Part shown: one piece after another, positions 1 to 6,629 of the stretch | Numbering within the stretch: position 1 is the first letter of the stretch | Layout: every line of letters begins with the position of its first letter | Assembly: GCA_007129655.1 (NCBI GenBank) | Contig: SKVC01000004.1 | Coordinates: 1-9,726, forward strand | Direction: 5' to 3' | Source of the DNA: Thermoplasmata archaeon | Lineage (GTDB): Archaea; Thermoplasmatota; Thermoplasmata; Halarchaeoplasmatales; Halarchaeoplasmataceae | DNA: 9,726 nucleotides | Notes under the pieces: generated by a model | Database searches by the model: none | Told to the model about the DNA's origin: nothing | The model's input: the letters and a program-made list of their open reading frames with translations, nothing else | Program-made: the position numbers and the translations under genes

Positions 1-267
1 AAATCCTTTCCCATCATTCCAATTCTTTGTTTCAGTTGCATCTATATCATCAGCGAGTGTATAATGCGCATGAGAGTTTTCACTAATTGCCTGTAGCTGA
101 TGTACATCATAGATCCGATAAGGGTTATTCACCGTTCCATCTCCGGTGATTATATCTACGGCTATTGTATCTTCATAATCAACACTTGTTTCTAATCCAT
201 GGGTAAAACTAAATCCGATAGTTTGTAAAACTATCAATGCTACAATTAATATTTTATTCATATTCAT
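1..267 (-). CDS. Secreted protein, N-terminal fragment (GLUG-repeat-protein type), runs off window
   Basis: The reading frame opens with ATG at 267 and stays open for 89 codons to base 1, so the C-terminus is missing. Residues 1-24 form a signal peptide: a Lys at 5, a hydrophobic core (ILIVALIVLQTIGFSF, 6-21), and a plausible cleavage site after THG. Residues 42-89 read GDGT-x-x-NPYRI, then HQLQAI, HYTLADDID and NWNDGKGF. From family knowledge, this is the block that introduces the beta-helical GLUG-type repeats of large secreted adhesin-like or surface proteins in sediment archaea and bacteria. A second ATG two codons on (261-259) is an equally possible start. An ATG at 278-276 is followed by an early stop and is excluded. 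The gene begins 29 bases after the methyltransferase stop, with no clear Shine-Dalgarno. Its ligand or role cannot be told from the fragment. I am fairly sure of the gene and moderately sure of the family. Confidence 0.75.
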   Translation of the reverse strand, partial: MNMNKILIVALIVLQTIGFSFTHGLETSVDYEDTIAVDIITGDGTVNNPYRIYDVHQLQAISENSHAHYTLADDIDATETKNWNDGKGF

Positions 268-296
268 GGTTCTTTCATATATAGGGGGGCGAGTGA

Positions 297-881
297 TTAA
301 TAATTTTTCCGTTTAACTATTTCATAAGCGTACAAAATCTCAAAATCATAATTCTTTTCTACGCGATTCTGTACTGAATAATATTTCTCTACAATTTTAT
401 CGATCTGCTTCATAGGTGCCATATCAGAGCAGCAGAAATAGAGTCTTGAATCAGTGTGCATATGTTTCCAAGCTTCTTCTAGAAATCGAACCGTAGTTTC
501 ATCTCCCTTTGAACCTCCGTCCCATCGCACATCCGTTTTTTGTCCATCAATCTTTGGAAGGTAAGGAGGATTGAACACTATCACGTCCCATATACCCTTC
601 ACCGGCTGGAACATATCACCTACCAGTATATTATGGATTACAACTCCGTTTTTTTCCGCATTATATTTGGTCTGTTTTACCGCTTTTTCGTTTATATCTA
701 CTGCTGTAACGACTCCACCTGCAAGAGCACAATGGATAGAGATTATCCCAGAGCCACATCCTATCTCGAGAACTCGTTCTCCCGCCTCGATCTCCATCAA
801 ACTTATCAAAAGGTAAGAATCGTCATCCGGTGTATAAACACTATCTTCTTCTAGAATATCCAAATCGGTTTTGATCTTCAA
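297..881 (-). CDS. HemK2/Mtq2-type SAM-dependent protein methyltransferase (probable aRF1 glutamine N5-methyltransferase)
   Basis: This 194-residue class I methyltransferase has the expected archaeal HemK2 length and lacks the N-terminal extension of bacterial PrmC. Visible motifs are VYTPDDDSYLL (15-25), which is typical of the short HemK2 subfamily, the SAM-binding VLEIGCGSG (37-45), the acidic VDIN (61-64), and the catalytic NPPYLP (104-109) that holds a Gln or Asn amide. A DGGSKG segment follows (121-126). In the family, Mtq2/HemK2 methylates the glutamine of the GGQ loop of release factor eRF1/aRF1, usually as a complex with the zinc protein Trm112. No Trm112 gene is visible here. Some eukaryotic members also modify histone lysine, so the substrate is inferred. 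The start is TTG at 881, one base after the upstream stop; no in-frame ATG or GTG lies nearby. The adjacent ATG at 886 runs into a stop after two codons, so translation is probably coupled to the upstream gene. Confidence 0.9.
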   Translation of the reverse strand: MKIKTDLDILEEDSVYTPDDDSYLLISLMEIEAGERVLEIGCGSGIISIHCALAGGVVTAVDINEKAVKQTKYNAEKNGVVIHNILVGDMFQPVKGIWDVIVFNPPYLPKIDGQKTDVRWDGGSKGDETTVRFLEEAWKHMHTDSRLYFCCSDMAPMKQIDKIVEKYYSVQNRVEKNYDFEILYAYEIVKRKNY

Positions 882-882
882 A

Positions 883-3702
883 TCATTCCATCTCTTCGTT
901 GTATTTTTTTAGATAAATCACGGAAGCTTCAATATCACCTGATTTTTTGGCATTTTTTACTTCTTTGATAAGATAGATGGGTTTTGAAACATTTTTTCCA
1001 GATATTTTTGCTTTTTGTAGTTCTTTTTGGGCCTCGTCCAATATCGTAGATAACCCTTTTCGAATGTTGTCCAATGCACTTTTTCTTGCCATATCGACTT
1101 CTTTTAATGCCGATGTCGAGTCACCCTCTTCGATCAAAGATCTTGCCTCTTCGATGTTCTTGAATGCCTCTCCCGTTTCTAGGCCTAGATATTTGGCATC
1201 GTCTATGAATTTATTCATGGATTCCACAGCATCTCGAGCTCTAGCTTCGGGGCCTTTTGCCGCTTCTGCTTTTATTTCGGCTTTAGATAATAGAGAAAAT
1301 ACATAACTTCGATCTTTTTGGTTAAAGGCTTCTCTTGCCCGTTCTAGATATTCCTCTGCTTCTAAAGCTTCTTCACCTTCCTCTGCATCTTTTAGTTTCT
1401 CTTGAACACTTTTGATAGTTTCTTCCAGCTTGGTATCTATCTCGTTTTTAAGCCATGAAAGTCCTTTATTTAGATTCTTTTCAGCCTCACCATATTTTTC
1501 CTCTTTGATAGATTTCATGGCCTGGTTAATAGACTCGCCAGCCCTTTCCATTTTGATGTCATGGTTCCTTGCTGTTAATATCAACTCTCTTAGTTTGGCC
1601 ATCTTATCTTTAACCTGATCCTCACTTATTTGTTCTGTCACGGCTTCTTCAATTTGATAGGCCTCATCGATACCTTCTTCTAAATCATCAAAAATTATTT
1701 CAAACATTTCAATCGAAGTATCGTATTTTCCTTGATCGGCTTTTTTCTTGGCTTCCCTTATCTCTTTTACAGTTTCCCGGATGTCTGTTCCTGAGGATTT
1801 CAACTCTTCTTTAGTTGATTTTGCCCTTCCAATCTGCGATTCGATATGTTTTATCTTTTCTATATCATCTATGACATCCTGGATATCTTCCATTATTTCT
1901 TTAGTCTTCCCTTGTTTCTTTGCTTTAAGTATTTTCTTTATCTTGGCACCTATGTTTAAAGCATTTACAGATCCTTTGCGTATCTCAATAAAGCCTTTCT
2001 TCATCTCACCGTATTTTTCGTCAAAATTTTCTGTTTCAACAGACTCTTCTGGTGACTCTTCTGATGATTCTTCCGGTGACTCTTCTGGTGATTCTTCTGG
2101 TGACTCTTCTGGTGATTCTTCCGGTGACTCTTCTGGTGACTCTTCTGGTGACTCTTCTGGTGATTCTTCTGGTGACTCTTCTGGTAATTCTTCTGATGAC
2201 TCTTCCGGTGATTCTTCTACTGGCTCTTCCGCCGACTCTTCAGCTTCTAATTCCTTTTCCATCTCTGTCAATGCGAAATCCAATGTTTTTATAGAGCCTT
2301 CAAAGTTTCCTTCTTCAGCATAATCACGGGCAGATTTTAGTTCATGGAGATGATGATCGAATTCCATTTCCGATCCCTTCATCTCCACTATCTTCTTCTT
2401 GCCGTCGATTATCATATCATAGATACGTTTTATCTTATCCAAATTATCCGTTATATCTCCAACCAATCTCACACCATTCTCATAATCTTCCTCTTTACCG
2501 AAGGCGATAGCTGTACGAACCTGCTCCTTTATAGGGTCTAGGTTAATCTTTGTTTCCTTTGCACTTTCGAATTTAGATTTTGCCTCCTCGAATCGTTCTT
2601 TAAATTCTTCCTTTGTTACTATTTTGGAAGGTGCACTTTCAAGTGATTCCAAAAGATCATCGATCTGGTCGGAGATTTTTTCCAAATCCCCTTCTGAAAC
2701 TCTGTTTTTCAAATCGTTAAATTCTTCGAAATAAGGTTTGTGTTGCTCGTATCCTTCGTCAAGGGTTGATAATTTTTCTTCAATTTTTAACACATTAGGG
2801 GCTATATATTCCAATATCTCCCCTCGCTTTATCACTTCCTCGGCGTAATATATTGCATCCTCTCGGGCATCCTCATTACGTGCCGTAACGGCTTTGCTGA
2901 GCAATTCTTCAAGAGGAGTCAATTCAACACTACCACAATTGACTCTCGTAGCCAACTGCCTAGCCTTCGCTACCTTTTCCTCAACTTCCTCGACAGCTAT
3001 TAGATGTTCCTTTACCGCACTTTTGAATTCCTCTTCTGCGGGAGTTTCTTCTTTCTCAATACTTTTTACTATTTCCGGTGCGGCATGTTTTCTAAAATCA
3101 ACTGACACTTTGTAAGCACGGGCCGCTTCGTCCATGAGGCCCAACTTCATTGCGAGTCTTGCCTTAGCATTCCATATCTGATCGAAAAGTGGGTCGAACT
3201 CTATGACCTTATCATAGGCTTCATATGCACCCTCGAGGTCTCCCATGTTTTCGAGAATAGCAGCTTTGCCGTACCAGATCTCTTCATCCTCTTCACCATC
3301 AAGTATCTTTCGTTCTACTTCAGCAAGATATGATAGAGGGTCTTTAACTATACGGCCGCCCGGAAGTACGATATCTTCATCGGCTATAGTGAACCCAGTT
3401 CCACATTCGGAACAACTCTGTTTGGATATCAAAACAACATTGTTACATGAAGGACAGATTATCTCTCGTTTGTCCGCTTCGGGATCCTGTTTTTCTTCAT
3501 CTATTTCTAGCTCTATCCTTTGAGCCTGGATCTCACCTATATGAGGAACTGCTTTTAAATCATCTATGCTTAATTCTTTTAACTTCTCCAAATCGTCATA
3601 GCCCTCTTTAACAAGTAATCGAGCAGATAGCTCGCCAATGGAGGGAACAAAAAAAAGCTCTTTGATCCCATCTACGGTTTTTGTACCTGTGCTGCCTTCC
3701 AT
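883..3702 (-). CDS. Large HhH / zinc-ribbon / TPR / helical-repeat protein of unknown function
   Basis: This is a 939-residue soluble, highly acidic protein whose function I do not recognise. Domains in order: a helix-hairpin-helix pair (about 15-66; VPSIG and VPHIG hairpins like the RadA N-terminus); a C4 zinc ribbon (Cys 83, 86, 97, 100); a TPR pair (about 141-203); then a long helical rod. In the rod a roughly 62-residue unit recurs, with loop positions near 276, 338, 405, 465, 598, 658, 735, 796, 860 and 922. A low-complexity PEES tract (495-554) splits the rod into groups of four and six units. There is no Walker motif, signal peptide or membrane segment. The ATG at 3702 lies about 6 bases from the transcription start predicted from a TATA-like box at 3731-3738. 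HhH plus zinc ribbon suggests nucleic-acid or protein binding at the head with the rod as scaffold; this is inference. The gene directly precedes the HemK2-type methyltransferase and is probably co-transcribed with it. Confidence 0.88.
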   Translation of the reverse strand: MEGSTGTKTVDGIKELFFVPSIGELSARLLVKEGYDDLEKLKELSIDDLKAVPHIGEIQAQRIELEIDEEKQDPEADKREIICPSCNNVVLISKQSCSECGTGFTIADEDIVLPGGRIVKDPLSYLAEVERKILDGEEDEEIWYGKAAILENMGDLEGAYEAYDKVIEFDPLFDQIWNAKARLAMKLGLMDEAARAYKVSVDFRKHAAPEIVKSIEKEETPAEEEFKSAVKEHLIAVEEVEEKVAKARQLATRVNCGSVELTPLEELLSKAVTARNEDAREDAIYYAEEVIKRGEILEYIAPNVLKIEEKLSTLDEGYEQHKPYFEEFNDLKNRVSEGDLEKISDQIDDLLESLESAPSKIVTKEEFKERFEEAKSKFESAKETKINLDPIKEQVRTAIAFGKEEDYENGVRLVGDITDNLDKIKRIYDMIIDGKKKIVEMKGSEMEFDHHLHELKSARDYAEEGNFEGSIKTLDFALTEMEKELEAEESAEEPVEESPEESSEELPEESPEESPEESPEESPEESPEESPEESPEESPEESPEESSEESPEESVETENFDEKYGEMKKGFIEIRKGSVNALNIGAKIKKILKAKKQGKTKEIMEDIQDVIDDIEKIKHIESQIGRAKSTKEELKSSGTDIRETVKEIREAKKKADQGKYDTSIEMFEIIFDDLEEGIDEAYQIEEAVTEQISEDQVKDKMAKLRELILTARNHDIKMERAGESINQAMKSIKEEKYGEAEKNLNKGLSWLKNEIDTKLEETIKSVQEKLKDAEEGEEALEAEEYLERAREAFNQKDRSYVFSLLSKAEIKAEAAKGPEARARDAVESMNKFIDDAKYLGLETGEAFKNIEEARSLIEEGDSTSALKEVDMARKSALDNIRKGLSTILDEAQKELQKAKISGKNVSKPIYLIKEVKNAKKSGDIEASVIYLKKYNEEME
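2041..2220 (-). repeat. 12-bp tandem repeat, 15 units, encoding (PEES)n
   Basis: Fifteen contiguous 12-bp units cover residues 495-554 of the 939-residue protein. In coding sense the consensus is CC[A/G] GAA GA[A/G] TCA. Twelve units translate as PEES; the others are VEES, SEEL and SEES. Serine is TCA in every unit that keeps it and most variation is third-position, so the array is nearly identical at DNA level, not only at protein level. This points to recent expansion by slippage or unequal recombination. Because the unit is 12 bp, copy-number change keeps the frame. The tract probably forms a flexible acidic linker between the two halves of the helical rod. Confidence 0.95.
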
Positions 3703-3857
3703 TAAATTTCCCCAGAGAGGAAAAATATCGTATTATAACCGAAAATTCTTCGTTTGACAATTCTTTGCGTTTTTGACCAGAAATGTTTTCATTAGAATTA
3801 ACTGCATCACCTATAACAATTGTGTATAAATACTTTGGTGCATTTATCGAACATTTA
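3703..3857 (-). promoter_or_regulatory. Intergenic promoter region of the 939-aa protein gene, two TATA-like boxes
   Basis: This is a 155-base AT-rich gap between lhr and the large repeat-protein gene. On the minus strand the proximal box TTATAATA (3738-3731) would place a start near 3708, giving an almost leaderless mRNA for the ATG at 3702. The distal box TTTATA (3830-3825), preceded by ACCAAAG, resembles a BRE plus TATA and would give a leader of about 100 bases. No good Shine-Dalgarno precedes the ATG (only GGGGA about 9 bases upstream), which favours the proximal, leaderless option. No hairpin terminator for lhr is obvious. The assignments follow general archaeal promoter spacing. Confidence 0.5.
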
Positions 3858-6614
3858 TTAATCCCAGAATCTCTTAGTGCGTGCATATGATATCTCAGCT
3901 TCCATCAGAGCTCTCAGAAGTTCTTCTTCATCACGAAAACGACCCAAAATTCTAGCGGCCTTATCGTGGCCTACTCCCCTAGATGATATAGCTAAAAGAG
4001 CTTTGTGTCGATATACTCTAGCAAGGTCCGCAAGTTTGTAATAATTTCTTAAGTTTTTTAGTTCGTCATCTGTTAAGAATTCAGATTTTTTATCCACGAT
4101 ACTTTCATCTTGATAAAATAGTAAAGGTGCCACCATGAAAGAACCACACTTTGAACACTCCGGTTTTTTTACATCTCTTACCCGTCTTCTTCTACCGGTA
4201 CCACATCTCAAACATTTCATGAGGATCTTTTCGTTTTCCAGCCTCTCTTTGAATGCCATCAGTATTGCACGGGAAACTCTGTCAGGACTGAAAAATTCTT
4301 TGTAGCTCTCCAATCCGGCTTCCCCTATCGGTGACAGACCTTTTTTAGATACAATCAACTCTATAGCTCCAGACTGCATATCTTTGATTATATTATCCGC
4401 TCCGGGTATATCCATATGATCTCTGAACATCTTATCCATGGCTTCGTAGTAAAGTGGTGTGTCTTTGAATACATCCAATAATCTTTTGAGACTGATAGAT
4501 CGATAATCTATCTCTTTTTTCACCGCACCGAATTTTTTAGCCACATGTAAGAATATCCATCTAAACGAGGAAGAATTAGCGACGGATTTTTTCAAAAGGC
4601 TTTCGAGTATCTCGGGGTCTGTGTCTAGAAGTATTTTTTCGAACCATTCAGGTGGTACACCCCTTGGAAGTTTAAGCATGATCCGGTAAGGGTCTACATG
4701 CAGCGCTACACTCTCTCCTAAACGTGCGGAAAGAAGCGAGCCTATAAGTCGTCCCAGGGTTTCATTGATCTTCGTTCCGAAACATGCGTTTACAACGGCC
4801 ACATCATTATGCATCTCCACAACCACCCGTCTATCAGTCGGGAGTGGGTAACCCTGCTGTTCGTCTATAAAATCCTCAAATCCTCTTTTAGCTCCCTTTT
4901 CAACATGATATTCGTGTTTCCCCTTCCATCCCGCTTCTCTTAGTGCTCCAACTTCCTGTGCAACTTTGTAAGGCACAGGTATATCTTCTCCGGTCCAGTC
5001 AGGAATCTTTCCTATATCGCCCACCGGGCTAGCGAGCACCTGCTCTTCTTCTATATCTACGATCTGCCATGTGCGACCCTGTAGAACTATTACCGCTCCC
5101 AGTTCAACACTGCTGGCTACGAAACTTTCATCTAAGGTACCTACTATCCTTTGTGTGGAGATATCTCGTAGTAAAAAGGTCTTCTCATCGGGAATCATAG
5201 ATATATTTTCGTAAAAATACCTCAAAGAAGCTCGTCGTTTGCCTATTTCATCGCCATCTAACCATATAGCTCTTATCTCCGCCAGTTGTTCGATCACTTC
5301 CATGTACTCTCTATAGTCGATATTTCTGAATGAATAGGACCTTTTAACCACTTCATAAAACTCCTTCAAACCCACTTTTCGCTCGCTGTGAACATGAGAT
5401 ATGGTCTGATTCGCCAAAACGCTTAGAGGTTTTTCCGGTATATCCGTCAACTCCAATTCACGTTCACCGGCTCGACGAGATATGACTGCGGCTTCGGCGA
5501 TATCGTCACCGCTGGTAGCGATTATATAACCCTTGGATGTTCTGCCTATACTGTGTCCTGAGCGGCCCACTCTTTGAACATATCTGATAACCTGTCTGGG
5601 CGATTGGTATTGAATAACCAGGTCCGTGGCACCCACATCGATCCCGAGCTCCATGGAAGAAGTACATATCAAACCCTTTAATTCACCGGATTTGAAGCGT
5701 TCTTCCACATCGATACGAGCCTCTTTTGAAAGTGAGCCGTGATGTACTCCTATAGGAAAATCTTCATCCCAAAGATGCAGTGAAGAGCCGATTATCTCTG
5801 CGAAGTCGCGGGTATTGACGAAAAAAAGTGTCGATTTATGCTCGTCGATCAGTTCCCGACATCTGCGTATGTTTGAGGCACGTTTGAGATCGCATTTCAT
5901 CTGTTCGGCTACTTCTTCGTCCTCTTTCTTTTCCTCCGGTTTCTCAACCACCAGTTCCATCTTTCTTTGCCCGGAGACTTGGACTATTTTACCCTCTCTG
6001 TTCATCCCTACAAGGAAGTTAAGAACTTTTTGTGGACTTCCAACGGTAGCCGATAATCCGATCCGTTGGAATTCTTTACCCCTTTTCAGTAACATCAAAC
6101 GTTCTAAAGCCAGTGAGAGCTGACTGCCTCGTTCGTCAACGGCAAGCTCATTCAGTTCGTCTACTACCACATACTCCACATTCTTCAACGATTCCCGCAG
6201 TCTACTTCCTGTGAACATTATCTGAAGTGTCTCAGGAGTGGTTATCAGGATGTCAGGCGGATGTAGTGATTGTTTGGTACGTTCTTTCCTGGTAGTATCC
6301 CCATGCCGCACACCCACGGTAAAATTCAGTTTTTCAGCGAATTCCTGCATCCGCCTGACCATATCTCTGTTGAGTGCTCGCAGTGGTGTGATGTACAACA
6401 CTCTGAATCCCTTTCCCTCGCTGTTAATTATACTGTCGATTATGGGTAAAATAGCAGCTTCAGTCTTTCCTATCCCAGTAGGAGCTATAACGAGAACATT
6501 TTCACCGTCCATTATGAACGGGATCGCATCTTCCTGGGGTTTAGTCTCTTCTTCTATATCAAGTTCGGTGAGAACGGTTAGTATCTCTTCAGAAAGTAAC
6601 TCGAAGGCACCCAA
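3858..6614 (-). CDS. lhr: Lhr-family ATP-dependent superfamily 2 helicase
   Basis: This 918-residue protein has complete SF2 helicase motifs: APTGIGKT (44-51), TPLRAL (76-81), TPETL (126-130), DELN (152-155, motif II), SAT (188-190), FFVNTR (264-269), SSMELGIDVGATD (319-331) and QRVGRSGH (347-354). After the two RecA lobes comes the winged-helix and Lhr-core region (about 380-780), then a four-Cys motif (801, 804, 820, 823) and an HhH-like tail (ISSRGVGHDKAARIL). The length matches archaeal Lhr proteins. Family members translocate 3'-to-5' on single-stranded nucleic acid and unwind or anneal RNA and RNA:DNA hybrids, with proposed roles in repair and RNA metabolism. The start is TTG at 6614, set by GAGGTG nine bases upstream. 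Only 13 bases separate it from the lonB stop, so the two are probably co-transcribed. Odd point: motif II is DELN where DExH is usual. An archaeal subgroup assignment (aLhr1 or aLhr2) would need a tree. Confidence 0.95.
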   Translation of the reverse strand: MGAFELLSEEILTVLTELDIEEETKPQEDAIPFIMDGENVLVIAPTGIGKTEAAILPIIDSIINSEGKGFRVLYITPLRALNRDMVRRMQEFAEKLNFTVGVRHGDTTRKERTKQSLHPPDILITTPETLQIMFTGSRLRESLKNVEYVVVDELNELAVDERGSQLSLALERLMLLKRGKEFQRIGLSATVGSPQKVLNFLVGMNREGKIVQVSGQRKMELVVEKPEEKKEDEEVAEQMKCDLKRASNIRRCRELIDEHKSTLFFVNTRDFAEIIGSSLHLWDEDFPIGVHHGSLSKEARIDVEERFKSGELKGLICTSSMELGIDVGATDLVIQYQSPRQVIRYVQRVGRSGHSIGRTSKGYIIATSGDDIAEAAVISRRAGERELELTDIPEKPLSVLANQTISHVHSERKVGLKEFYEVVKRSYSFRNIDYREYMEVIEQLAEIRAIWLDGDEIGKRRASLRYFYENISMIPDEKTFLLRDISTQRIVGTLDESFVASSVELGAVIVLQGRTWQIVDIEEEQVLASPVGDIGKIPDWTGEDIPVPYKVAQEVGALREAGWKGKHEYHVEKGAKRGFEDFIDEQQGYPLPTDRRVVVEMHNDVAVVNACFGTKINETLGRLIGSLLSARLGESVALHVDPYRIMLKLPRGVPPEWFEKILLDTDPEILESLLKKSVANSSSFRWIFLHVAKKFGAVKKEIDYRSISLKRLLDVFKDTPLYYEAMDKMFRDHMDIPGADNIIKDMQSGAIELIVSKKGLSPIGEAGLESYKEFFSPDRVSRAILMAFKERLENEKILMKCLRCGTGRRRRVRDVKKPECSKCGSFMVAPLLFYQDESIVDKKSEFLTDDELKNLRNYYKLADLARVYRHKALLAISSRGVGHDKAARILGRFRDEEELLRALMEAEISYARTKRFWD

Positions 6615-6623
6615 GTTCTATAG

Positions 6624-6629
6624 CACCTC
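6624..6629 (-). promoter_or_regulatory. Shine-Dalgarno GAGGTG fixing the TTG start of lhr
   Basis: On the minus strand GAGGTG spans 6629-6624 and overlaps the lonB stop codon TGA (6630-6628). It matches the core of the archaeal anti-SD complement GGAGGTGA and lies nine bases before the TTG at 6614. This is the best ribosome-binding site in the window. It supports both the unusual start codon and coupled translation of lonB and lhr. Confidence 0.8.

Noticed and set aside
283..288. Run of six G (C on the coding strand) before the secreted-protein start, as a phase-variable tract
   Set aside because: It is only six bases, lies outside both reading frames, and is not within a promoter spacing I can define.
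1748..2323. Plus-strand 191-codon open frame with a (DSSG)n tract
   Set aside because: It is the antisense of the PEES array: the 12-bp repeat has no stops in this frame. The rest is hydrophobic and serine-rich antisense of an acidic coiled coil, with no promoter or ribosome site.
3608..3886. Minus-strand 92-codon open frame bridging lhr and the repeat-protein gene
   Set aside because: It overlaps the ends of both real genes out of frame, shows no family signature, and covers the promoter region.
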